Shown here piece after piece: positions 16,253-24,094 of a DNA stretch of 64,000 nt. Positions within the stretch are counted from its first letter, which is position 1. Each line of letters starts with the position of its first letter. Under the pieces are notes generated by a model, which worked only from the letters and a program-made list of their open reading frames with translations, did not search any database and had not been told where the DNA came from. This stretch comes from Pseudomonas sp. JAI120 (lineage in GTDB: Bacteria > Pseudomonadota > Gammaproteobacteria > Pseudomonadales > Pseudomonadaceae). The stretch covers positions 1 to 64,000 of the forward strand of contig NZ_JACHCZ010000006.1 of NCBI RefSeq assembly GCF_014207255.1. Reading direction: 5' to 3'. The position numbers were made by a program, and so were the translations under genes.

Positions 16253-17960
16253 AACTCTTTCCTCCAGGGGGCGGTGTACCGGCGGCTACGATGGCCTCGG
16301 TTGTTTTTTGGATAGCGGTATCTGCCGCAGCGTCGGGATAGGGCGCGACGATATACAGCGACATCACCGCACTTGAACCGGGCTTGAAGAACTGACGCAG
16401 TGCTTGTTCCTGCTCTCGGTCGGCCAGCGTCGAGCGTCCGCGCTGGCGTTGATGTTCCCCCCAGGAGGCAATGATAAAGCGCTCGCTGAAATGCCCCGGG
16501 TCAGCGACATCGCGGTACAGCAGCCAATGGCTGGCCCCGTCACGACGACGAACCTTGCCCAACTGATAAATGCTTTGGGTGAACGCGAAACGGTTTTCGT
16601 ACGGGATGTGATAGTCGACTTGCACCGCTACCGGGCCATCATCGGGTCCCAGGTGGCCCACAATCGTTGGTTCTGCCCAGTGTTGCGACAATGTGACGTC
16701 GTCATCGTGGCCCATGCGAACTGGCAACCTGCGGGTCAGTAACAGGCTCAGACCAATCAGGCAGGCTGCCAGTGTCAGGGTCTGGGCGACGCTCAGATGG
16801 CTGGCAATGCTGCCCCAAAACACTCCTCCCAGCGCCATGGAACCCTGAAAGGTCAGCATGAAAATGGCCAATGCCCGCGCCCTGACCCAGGCAGGAAGGC
16901 TGGTCTGATAGGCTGCACTGATGGTTGAGTTGAAACTGATCCAACTCGCGCCACCCATGATCAGCGCAGGGCAAATCACCCAAAGTGAAGTCGACCAGGC
17001 AGCAATTAATATGGCGCCGGCAAACGCAACGTTCGACACCATCACCAACTGCTGCAGGTTGCTGAGGCGATTGCGAAAGCGTTGTAGCAATAAACCGCCC
17101 GCCACCGCACCCGCGCCCAGGCTGCCTAGCAACAGCCCATAGACGCTGGAACCGCCCGTCTCGATATTTTTTGCCACCAGCGGCAGTAGCGCCCATAAAC
17201 CGCTAGCGCAGCCGATAAAGGCGAAAGTGCGAATGATGTGCCCATGTAAAGGTTTGGCGTGTCGGACGTAGCGCAGTCCTCCGCGCATGGCAGGAAACAG
17301 TCGCTCTGTCGTCAGCAGTGGGGCAACGTTGGGGCGGTACGCGAAGATGAAGAGCGACAGCACAATCAGGAACAAAACGATGTTGATGGTGAAGACCATT
17401 TTGGCCCCCGCTGCTGCAATGACCAGTCCGGCGAGGGCCGGTCCGACAGCGCGAGCGGCGTTATAGGCAATGCCGTTGAGGTTGATGGCCGCCCGCAGGG
17501 CTATGCGAGGTACAGCGTCCGAGGTGGAGGCCTGCCAGGCGGGGATGCTTGCGGCACTGCCACTGCCCAGCAAAAAGGTCAGGAGCAAGAGGCTCCATGG
17601 GGTAATGGCATCGAGCTGCAATAGGAGGCACAACAGTCCCGTGGCGATCAACATCCAGGTATGGGTCAGCAGCAACAACTTGCGTTTTTCGACCAGGTCG
17701 GCCATGACCCCCGCAGGCAAGCCGAACATAAAGGCAGGCAACGTAATCGCGGTCTGAATCAGCGCGACCATCAGTGGTGAGTCACTGATGGACGTCATCA
17801 ACCAGGCCGCCGCGACGTTCTGCATCCATACGCCGATATTGGCAGCGAGCGTGGCAACCCAAACTGCGCGAAACAGCGGGTAGTGCAGCGGCGACAAGGA
17901 GACGCTGGAGGTTTCAGGTTCACACTGCGGCATGTGTCCATCCGGTGTCAGAACGGTCAT
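16245..17960 (-). CDS. MFS transporter (MFS_3/DUF894 type) with C-terminal extension
   Basis: A 571-residue major facilitator with about 10-12 hydrophobic helices up to about residue 415. They start near HYPLFRAVWVATLAANIGVW and include GLPAGVMADLVEKRKLL, the motif-A-like loop. The remaining 150 residues are soluble and rich in aromatic and charged residues (HIPYENRFAFTQSIYQ, ERFIIASWGEHQRQ). Such a tail is typical of the MFS_3 transmembrane secretion effector family and looks like a monooxygenase-type alpha/beta barrel. Likely role: export of a substrate or toxic intermediate. It is the first gene of its operon, and its start lies within the shared divergent promoter. The start codon is uncertain, as no clear Shine-Dalgarno site is seen. 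Confidence 0.88.
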   Translation of the reverse strand: MTVLTPDGHMPQCEPETSSVSLSPLHYPLFRAVWVATLAANIGVWMQNVAAAWLMTSISDSPLMVALIQTAITLPAFMFGLPAGVMADLVEKRKLLLLTHTWMLIATGLLCLLLQLDAITPWSLLLLTFLLGSGSAASIPAWQASTSDAVPRIALRAAINLNGIAYNAARAVGPALAGLVIAAAGAKMVFTINIVLFLIVLSLFIFAYRPNVAPLLTTERLFPAMRGGLRYVRHAKPLHGHIIRTFAFIGCASGLWALLPLVAKNIETGGSSVYGLLLGSLGAGAVAGGLLLQRFRNRLSNLQQLVMVSNVAFAGAILIAAWSTSLWVICPALIMGGASWISFNSTISAAYQTSLPAWVRARALAIFMLTFQGSMALGGVFWGSIASHLSVAQTLTLAACLIGLSLLLTRRLPVRMGHDDDVTLSQHWAEPTIVGHLGPDDGPVAVQVDYHIPYENRFAFTQSIYQLGKVRRRDGASHWLLYRDVADPGHFSERFIIASWGEHQRQRGRSTLADREQEQALRQFFKPGSSAVMSLYIVAPYPDAAADTAIQKTTEAIVAAGTPPPGGKSFV

Positions 17961-18034
17961 TGAGCGGGACTGATGCTATTGTCAATATTGTGAACAGTGT
18001 TTATCATTCTGAACACAGCTTTGGTGGCTGTCAA
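17960..18034. promoter_or_regulatory. Divergent promoters sharing operator C
   Basis: TGAACAGTGTTTA at 17991-18003 is one mismatch from the palindrome. On the plus strand TTGAGC (17960-17965) lies 25 nt upstream of it. On the minus strand TTGACA (18034-18029) lies exactly 25 nt upstream of it from the other side, with a CAGAAT -10 candidate 17 nt further on. A half site TGAAC follows at 18009. One bound dimer would cover both start sites and control both the 17960 and 18113 operons. Confidence 0.7.
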
Positions 18035-18112
18035 TGCGCTTGCGTGGGTTTATGGCGGGTTGAGCAGGGTACCGATGTCACGATGCAAGGCAGGCAACCA
18101 GGGGGTAGGCGC

Positions 18113-18910
18113 ATGACCGACACACGCGATCCAGACGGGCAAGTAACGGCCCGGCAACAGGGCAATATTTTGCTGATCGGCATCGACCGGCCAGAAAAGC
18201 GCAACGGCTTCACACCCAAAATGTTCGAAGAACTGGCGAGGGCGTTTACCCGACTGGAAGAGTCGCCGGAATTGTTTTGCGGATTGTTGTACGCCGAAGG
18301 TGATCACTTCACCGCCGGTTTGGATATGCCAAAGATCGCGCCGCTGCGAAAGGAAGGCAAAGCGCTGTTTCCGGCCAGTGAGGCAGACCCTTTCAACCTG
18401 CGTGAACCGTTACGCAAAAAACCGGTGGTCATCGCCCTCAAGGGTATTTGCTTTACGGTTGCGGTCGAGTTGATGCTGGCCAGCGACATTGCGGTCGCTG
18501 CGAGCAATTGCAGGTTTTCTCAGTTGGAGGTCAAGCGCGGGATCATGGCCGGCTGCGGCGCTACGATCAGGATGGTCGAGCGTACAGGCTGGGGCAATGC
18601 GATGAAGGTGCTTCTGACCGGGGATGAGTTCAGTGCCCAGGATGCCTATCGCATGAACTTCGTGCAGGATGTGGTTGAGCCCGGCGAAGAGTTTGCAAAA
18701 GCCCTTGAATACGCGGAAAAAATCGCGGCTCAAGCGCCACTGGCGGTTCAGGCTACACGTGAGAATGCGCGTATTTCCCTCGGGCAAGGCTGGCTGACGG
18801 CGTATTCGAAGATTCAATCGACGCAGAAGTTTCTCTACAACACTGAAGACGCCAAAGAGGGCGTACAGTCGTTTGTCGAAAAGCGGACTGCGCGTTTTAT
18901 CGGACGTTAA
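18113..18910 (+). CDS. Enoyl-CoA hydratase/isomerase (crotonase fold)
   Basis: A 265-residue crotonase. The first oxyanion segment reads HFTAGLDMPKI. The second, normally GGG-x-E, is unusual here: GICFTVAVELMLASD keeps the Glu but replaces the glycines. The second Glu may be the one in QLEVKRGIMAG. I set the start at ATG 18113, where AGGGGGT precedes by about 8 nt. A start at 17945 would place 56 odd residues over the promoter. It is the first gene of a two-gene unit with a CaiB enzyme. Confidence 0.87.
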   Translation: MTDTRDPDGQVTARQQGNILLIGIDRPEKRNGFTPKMFEELARAFTRLEESPELFCGLLYAEGDHFTAGLDMPKIAPLRKEGKALFPASEADPFNLREPLRKKPVVIALKGICFTVAVELMLASDIAVAASNCRFSQLEVKRGIMAGCGATIRMVERTGWGNAMKVLLTGDEFSAQDAYRMNFVQDVVEPGEEFAKALEYAEKIAAQAPLAVQATRENARISLGQGWLTAYSKIQSTQKFLYNTEDAKEGVQSFVEKRTARFIGR

Positions 18911-18925
18911 AAAGGACATAACAAA

Positions 18926-20161
18926 ATGGCTAAAGGCCCGCTTTCTCGTATCCGCGTGCTGGATATGAGCCGAATTCTCGCCGGCCCCTGGGCAGCACAG
19001 ATGCTTGCCGACCTCGGCGCCGAAGTGATCAAAATTGAGCGTCCAGGCAAGGGCGATGATTCACGCCAGTTCGGCCCACCCTTCCTCAAGGATGCCGAGG
19101 GTAATAACACGCGCGAATCATCGTTTTACATCAGCACCAACCGCAACAAGAAATCCCTCAGCTGTGATATCGCGAAACCGGAGGGGCAGGCGTTGATCCG
19201 CGCACTGGTCGCCAAGTGCGACGTGCTGCTGGAAAACTATAAGGTCGGTGATCTGAAGCGCTATGGGCTTGATTATGAAAGCCTGAAACAGGTCAACCCT
19301 AACCTGATTTATTGTTCATTGACCGGCTTTGGCCAGACCGGACCCTACGCGCCTCGTCCGGGTTACGACTCGATCTTCCAGGCCATGGGGGGGTTGATGA
19401 GCATCACCGGTCTGCCGGACGATGTTCCGGGCGGTGGACCGATGAAAACCGGGCCTAGCCTGGCCGACATCCTGGCAGGTCAATACGCGGCCTATGCGAT
19501 TCAGGCGGCCCTCTATGCTCGGGACCTGAACGGCGAGCCGGGGCAGCACATCGACGTCGCCTTGCTGGACTCGTTGATCGCCGCGACCTCGCATTACGCC
19601 AGTCAGTACCTGGTCTCCGGCGACATACCGGTGCGGCGGGGGACCGAGGGCAATGGCGGCATGCCGTCACGCATGTTCCATTGTGCAGACGGCGACATCA
19701 TGGTGGTCGCCGGTAATAACGAGCAATACGCACGCCTGTGCGCCGTGCTCGGTCATCCGGAGTTGACCACCGACGAGCGTTTCTCGGAAATTGCCTTGCG
19801 CGTGGTCAATCGTCGCGCGTTGGGAGAAGTGTTTGAACCGCTGGTGGCCACATGGCAATTAAACGATTTGCTGACTGCGCTGGATGAGGCCGGAGTGCCT
19901 GCTGGTCCCATCAATACCCTGGACAAGGTGTTTGCCGACCCTCATGTTCAGTCGCGCACTATGTGTGTTGAGGCCAAGCATGCCTTGTCGGCCAGCGGCA
20001 CGGTAAAGCTGGTGGCTAACCCTGTGAAGTTCTCCGGGACGCCGATCACCGAGTACACGGCGCCGCCGATCCAGGGAGAACACACGGACGAAATTCTCAA
20101 GGGATTACTGGGTTTGGATGATTCTGCGGTCCAGGACTTGCGAAAAAAACGTATTGTCTGA
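18926..20161 (+). CDS. CaiB/BaiF family CoA-transferase
   Basis: A 411-residue family III CoA-transferase resembling formyl- or succinyl-CoA-dependent members. It starts RIRVLDMSRILAGPWAAQML and continues with VIKIERPGKGDDSRQFGPPF. The motif YCSLTGFGQTGPYAPRPGYD contains the expected catalytic Asp, followed by SIFQAMGGLMS. The C-terminal half includes MVVAGNNEQYARLC. AAGGA precedes the ATG. It follows the crotonase by 15 bp. Confidence 0.92.
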   Translation: MAKGPLSRIRVLDMSRILAGPWAAQMLADLGAEVIKIERPGKGDDSRQFGPPFLKDAEGNNTRESSFYISTNRNKKSLSCDIAKPEGQALIRALVAKCDVLLENYKVGDLKRYGLDYESLKQVNPNLIYCSLTGFGQTGPYAPRPGYDSIFQAMGGLMSITGLPDDVPGGGPMKTGPSLADILAGQYAAYAIQAALYARDLNGEPGQHIDVALLDSLIAATSHYASQYLVSGDIPVRRGTEGNGGMPSRMFHCADGDIMVVAGNNEQYARLCAVLGHPELTTDERFSEIALRVVNRRALGEVFEPLVATWQLNDLLTALDEAGVPAGPINTLDKVFADPHVQSRTMCVEAKHALSASGTVKLVANPVKFSGTPITEYTAPPIQGEHTDEILKGLLGLDDSAVQDLRKKRIV

Positions 20162-20180
20162 GCGCCAGTAGAAAGAGGAG

Positions 20181-20196
20181 GGCGCCAGCGGGCGCC
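20181..20196. terminator. GC hairpin between convergent genes
   Basis: GGCGCC-AGCG-GGCGCC forms a perfect 6-bp stem with a 4-nt loop between two converging genes whose ends are only 36 bp apart. The T-run after it is minimal (TT), so it may be an inefficient or bidirectional terminator. Confidence 0.45.
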
Positions 20197-20197
20197 T

Positions 20198-20959
20198 TCA
20201 CTCGAACAGCAGCAGGTCCTGCGGCCGCTCGCTGAAGTCGCGCACGGTGCCCAATACGGGCAGGGCGCGGTCAATGACGTTGGCCTGAAACGCATGGCAA
20301 GCACCCAGCAGTGCTTTAACAGGCTGGTTCCGACCAGCGCGCATCGCCTCCACATCCAGCTGGCGGGCGCGTGCGACCATCACTGCGATCTGCAGCACAT
20401 AGGCCGCTTCCAGCCGGTCACCGCAATAGTCCTGCGCAGCCCAGTGTGAAAAGCCATTGCGCAAGGGTTTCCCCACCTGTTGGGCAGGCCCCAGCAAGGC
20501 GTCGAGATCAGTCTCCCAGGCCAGGATTTCCCGGCCATTGAGTTGAACATTGACCCGAGTCATACCCTCGCGCACGTCCGGTACTTCAATGTCGTAGAGG
20601 CGCGTGTCCTCGCACCGGCCAGCGTGTGCCATCGCCAACCACAGCAAATCATGTAAATGCGTGCAATGCAGACGAGGCGCCGTGTCTTTGCGAAACTGCA
20701 TACGATCCGGAGTCAGAGGATGCCCCACCAACGCGTGCAACAAGGCCGGTGCTTCCAGGCAGGCGGTGGTCGGAATGCGCAGGCTCTGGGCGGTAATGTG
20801 GGTCAAGCACTGCTCGTCATGCTCCAGCGCCAGGCGAAAACCGTGATAGTCGTCTTCCAGCTCGGCGACTACGGTGCGGCCATTGCGTTGCAGCAATATC
20901 CGTCGTCGATAACAGCCCTGACCGTAAAGGGCGTTGAGCGGAATCAAGTCATCTTGCAT
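20198..20959 (-). CDS. DUF2889-like protein
   Basis: A 253-residue soluble protein that I place, from memory of the family pattern, in DUF2889. The features are DDYHGFRLALEHD, a cysteine in IPTTACLEAPALL, and CTHLHDLLWLAMAHA in the middle. The enzymatic role of the family is unproven, though members appear among hydrophobic-substrate catabolic genes. It lies 24 bp downstream of the chemotaxis receptor on the same strand and may share its transcript. Confidence 0.6.
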   Translation of the reverse strand: MQDDLIPLNALYGQGCYRRRILLQRNGRTVVAELEDDYHGFRLALEHDEQCLTHITAQSLRIPTTACLEAPALLHALVGHPLTPDRMQFRKDTAPRLHCTHLHDLLWLAMAHAGRCEDTRLYDIEVPDVREGMTRVNVQLNGREILAWETDLDALLGPAQQVGKPLRNGFSHWAAQDYCGDRLEAAYVLQIAVMVARARQLDVEAMRAGRNQPVKALLGACHAFQANVIDRALPVLGTVRDFSERPQDLLLFE

Positions 20960-20983
20960 AACGTTTCCCGTGGCTCATCCGAT

Positions 20984-22684
20984 TCAGACCCGGAACTGGC
21001 CGGCCGTGGCCTGTAGCGAGCGCGCGAGGGTATTGAGTTGGCTGGAGATTTCCGACGTCTGACTCGCCGATTGGCTGTTTTCTTCACTCATGCGCGCCAC
21101 CAATTCGACCCTGCGAGCGATGTCTTGTGTGGCGGTGTTCTGTTGATCGATGGCGCTGGCTATCAAGTCAATGGCGTCGCCTACCTGACTGGCGCTGACA
21201 CGAATCGTCTGCATGCGATCGGCCACCTGGTCCGACAGCTGTTTGCCGGCAACCACGCGATCAGTGACGCTGAGCATTCGGGTCATGGCCTCGCGCGCGG
21301 ACGCTTGGATCGTTGTCACCACCTGCGCGATTTCATCCGATGACACGGAGGTACGCCCAGCGAGCTTGCGAACTTCGTCCGCGACCACGGCAAATCCCCG
21401 TCCTTGTTCGCCGGCGCGTGCAGCTTCAATCGCGGCATTAAGGGCCAGCAGGTTCGTTTGCTCTGCGACGTCGCGAATGACCTGCATGACCAGGGATATT
21501 TTGTCTGACTGCTGCCCTAAATCAGTAATCGTAATACCGGTATCACTGACCGTGGCGGCGATCAGATCCATTTCCAGTGTATTGCGCGTGATAATGGCGC
21601 TGCCCTGACTTGCTGTTTCGCCAGCTTGCTGAGCGCGCAGCAGCGCGTCCTGCGTGCTTTCACTGACCTGACCAATGCTGACCGACATCTGTTCGACCGC
21701 CGCGGCGATCAGGGTCGCCGCCTCGCTCTGACTGGTAGAGGAGGCTGACACGTGGCGCGATGCGTTATACGCGCTGTCGGACACTTGGGAGAGTTGGTCG
21801 GCGTTGTTCAGCACTTCGCGCAACGACAGCTGGAGCTTGTCGAGCAATTGGTTAAAGGCGCGGGCGGTCTGGCTGGTCTCATCGCGTCCGCGAATCTGAG
21901 CGCGCAAGGTGAAATCATTGCTTTGGGCGACTTCGACGATGGTGCTGCGCATCGTGGTCAGGGCACCGACAATGTTGCGGGCGACCAGAAAGGTGATCAA
22001 ACCCAGGCCGAGCACGGCTGCGCCAGACATGGCCAGGATCCATTGCAGTGCGCGTTGTCGGGCATGTTCGCCGTCAAGTTTTGCCTGGTTGGCATAACCT
22101 TTGTTGAGCTGGATCAGTTTATCCAAGGCCACGGCCAGGTTGTTGACCGCGCTTTGGGCTACCTGATCCAGACCGGTTACCTCGCTCATGTTCTGCCGTA
22201 ATGCGCCCCAGGATGTGGCGGTACGCAACTGTTCGAGCAGCCGACGGATTGAGTCATTGCTGTCCTTGAAATTCGTCCATTCGCTCTGAACGGATTTCCA
22301 TGCCTCGATTTCTTCCGGGTTTTTAGGCAGTTTTGCGTAGCTATCATAGGCTTGAGCGGCCATGAGTTCTGCCGACTCTTTGTCCTGTGCCACGCTGCTA
22401 TAGAAGGCGTGGGCCTCTTCAATGATCAGGGTTTTATCGTCGATGGCATCGAACTGGTCCAGACTCCAGCCGATCATTTCCCGGGTCGAGTTGACCGTGC
22501 CAAGTTGCCCTAGGCGCAGGGTCAGCAGATGACTCACCGCAGGATCTGTTTCATTGCTGATGTGGTCCAGCGCGGCGCTTAATTGGCGTATGCCATTCCA
22601 GCCGCTGAGGCCGACCAGCATCAGCATCAACGTTGCAAACCCGGCCATGAACGCCAGTTTGGATTTGATCGAGAAGTTGCCCAT
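20984..22684 (-). CDS. Methyl-accepting chemotaxis protein
   Basis: A 566-residue transmembrane chemoreceptor. TM1 is at about residues 10-30 (LAFMAGFATLMLMLVGLSGW) and TM2 at about 214-235 (ILAMSGAAVLGLGLITFLVA). A periplasmic four-helix-bundle-like sensor of about 180 residues lies between them. A HAMP segment follows, then a long coiled signalling domain with the conserved hairpin VIRDVAEQTNLLALNAAIEA and GEQGRGFAVVADEVRKLA. It couples ligand sensing to the CheA kinase. Its position inside the catabolic cluster suggests taxis toward the growth substrate or a breakdown product, which is an inference from neighbourhood only. Confidence 0.95.
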   Translation of the reverse strand: MGNFSIKSKLAFMAGFATLMLMLVGLSGWNGIRQLSAALDHISNETDPAVSHLLTLRLGQLGTVNSTREMIGWSLDQFDAIDDKTLIIEEAHAFYSSVAQDKESAELMAAQAYDSYAKLPKNPEEIEAWKSVQSEWTNFKDSNDSIRRLLEQLRTATSWGALRQNMSEVTGLDQVAQSAVNNLAVALDKLIQLNKGYANQAKLDGEHARQRALQWILAMSGAAVLGLGLITFLVARNIVGALTTMRSTIVEVAQSNDFTLRAQIRGRDETSQTARAFNQLLDKLQLSLREVLNNADQLSQVSDSAYNASRHVSASSTSQSEAATLIAAAVEQMSVSIGQVSESTQDALLRAQQAGETASQGSAIITRNTLEMDLIAATVSDTGITITDLGQQSDKISLVMQVIRDVAEQTNLLALNAAIEAARAGEQGRGFAVVADEVRKLAGRTSVSSDEIAQVVTTIQASAREAMTRMLSVTDRVVAGKQLSDQVADRMQTIRVSASQVGDAIDLIASAIDQQNTATQDIARRVELVARMSEENSQSASQTSEISSQLNTLARSLQATAGQFRV

Positions 22685-22733
22685 GGGCGCGTGCCTTTAT
22701 TATTGTTAGGGGCGGGCTTCGTCAGCGATGCGA

Positions 22734-22750
22734 CCGCCTCCATGAGGCGG
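22734..22750. terminator. Hairpin downstream of the SDR gene
   Basis: CCGCCTC-CAT-GAGGCGG is a perfect 7-bp stem with a 3-nt loop, 18 bp beyond the stop of the minus-strand SDR gene. No T-run follows, so termination would be weak or Rho-dependent. Confidence 0.4.
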
Positions 22751-22767
22751 CTGCTATCGGTAGCGTT

Positions 22768-23718
22768 TTACTTGCGGAAATTGCGATTGATGATGTCGAA
22801 TTCGTCGGACAATGAGCCAGGGATATTATAGCTGCGGGTATCGGTAATTTGCTCGAAGTTGGCCGCCACCTCTTCAACTGTGGCAGGTTCAAGACGAGGA
22901 CCGTTCCAGCCATCGGCGATACCGATGAACGCGCGGGCGTAGCGGCCTACCGAAGCCGAATAGATGGCGTGAGTACTCTGGCAGGTTTGGCTGGCAAGAT
23001 AGACGACCAGTGGGGTGACAAATGCCGGCTCATAGGATTGCCCCAAATGTTCACCGAAGGCAGCGTACTGAGCACCGAAGGCTTCGAGCTGTTTTGGGTC
23101 CATGGCCTCGGCCATGCGGCTGTTGGCGGTTGGCAACAAAGCGTTGCACAGCACACCATGCTCCTGGCCCTCAAGCGACAAAACGTTCATCAAGCCGATA
23201 AGCCCTGCTTTTGCGGTCCCATAGGCAGCTTGCTGTGCGTTACCGAAAACACCTGCGGCCGAAGAGGCAAATACCACTCTGCCGTATCCTTGTTTTTTCA
23301 TGATTTTGTAGGCAGGTTGGGTGACGTAGATCGCGCCTTTGAGATGCACATCAATGATCGAGTCCAGGTCTTCGTCATTCAGGTCTTCAAACCGTGCATT
23401 GCGCAGATGGCCTGCGTTATTGATAACAATGTCGACTTTGCCAAAGGCATCCAGCGCAGCCTGAACGATGGCCTCGCCTCCGGTACGGGTGGCCACTGAA
23501 TCATAGTTGGCCACCGCCTTGCCGCCGGCAGCGCGGATTTCCTCGACCACCTGGTCGGCCATCCGATGAGAACCACCTTTGCCGTCAAAACTGCCACCCA
23601 AATCATTGATCACCACTGAGGCGCCACGTGCGGCGAGCTCCATCGCGTAGGTCCGGCCAAGGCCGCCTCCTGAACCCGTGACGATGGCGACGCGTCCGCT
23701 GAAATCGACCTTGCTCAT
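22768..23718 (-). CDS. SDR of the MFE-2 (hydroxyacyl-CoA dehydrogenase) type
   Basis: A 316-residue SDR resembling the dehydrogenase half of peroxisomal multifunctional enzyme 2 (17beta-HSD4). The cofactor motif is GSGGGLG (15-21). The extended loop INDLGGSFDGKGGS is characteristic of that type. NNAG lies at about 100-103, Ser152/153 in the active site, with Tyr166 and Lys170 (YGTAK). It would oxidise a D-3-hydroxyacyl-CoA or a steroid-like hydroxyl. A C-terminal extension of about 60 residues follows the SDR core. A second gene of this type is at 51049. GAGGG precedes the ATG, and operator D lies 43 bp upstream. Confidence 0.9.
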   Translation of the reverse strand: MSKVDFSGRVAIVTGSGGGLGRTYAMELAARGASVVINDLGGSFDGKGGSHRMADQVVEEIRAAGGKAVANYDSVATRTGGEAIVQAALDAFGKVDIVINNAGHLRNARFEDLNDEDLDSIIDVHLKGAIYVTQPAYKIMKKQGYGRVVFASSAAGVFGNAQQAAYGTAKAGLIGLMNVLSLEGQEHGVLCNALLPTANSRMAEAMDPKQLEAFGAQYAAFGEHLGQSYEPAFVTPLVVYLASQTCQSTHAIYSASVGRYARAFIGIADGWNGPRLEPATVEEVAANFEQITDTRSYNIPGSLSDEFDIINRNFRK

Positions 23719-23760
23719 AAAACGACCCTCTGTTTGTTGTTGGTGTTGTAAGGTGGTTAT

Positions 23761-23773
23761 TGAACGTTATTCA
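23761..23773 (-). promoter_or_regulatory. Operator D (one mismatch)
   Basis: TGAACGTTATTCA lies 43-55 bp upstream of the minus-strand SDR start. A TTGACG (23792-23787, minus) is 13 nt from it, which would put this operator between -35 and -10 rather than at the start site. Confidence 0.55.
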
Positions 23774-23914
23774 TATATGTGTCCGACGTCAATGCCGGAT
23801 CCTCGATCTGAGGTCTTGATAAGTGAAGGAGTCGATTCAACAGCCGGTCGAGCTGTCGTTTGTCGCCGGAGTGCATACGGATGGTCGCAAGAGCGAATCG
23901 TTACTGGGTTGGGA

Positions 23915-23957
23915 TTGACAACCTGTCGCTCATGTACAATTATCTGAACGATGTTCA
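23915..23957 (+). promoter_or_regulatory. Promoter and operator E of the porin/transporter operon
   Basis: A consensus TTGACA (23915-23920) is followed after 17 nt by AATTAT (23938-23943), and one nt later by the perfect palindrome TGAACGATGTTCA (23945-23957). The operator would cover the transcription start. The rest of the 376-bp gap 23719-24094 holds operator D and a roughly 140-nt untranslated leader with no feature I recognise. Confidence 0.75.
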
Positions 23958-24094
23958 TTAAAAATGAGCGATAGGCACCCTTTCGCGAAACCCGGCGAGG
24001 GGAGATAAAAATAAAAAACGGGAGCGGTTGCCGGTATCCGGCGCCTCCTATGGGCACCTAGCGGGTGTGGCATCAGAGATGGAGAACAATAATA

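Noticed and set aside
15218..16315. A 365-codon plus-strand frame inside ETF-QO
   Set aside because: It is antisense to an unmistakable ETF-QO gene and its translation is low in recognisable structure.
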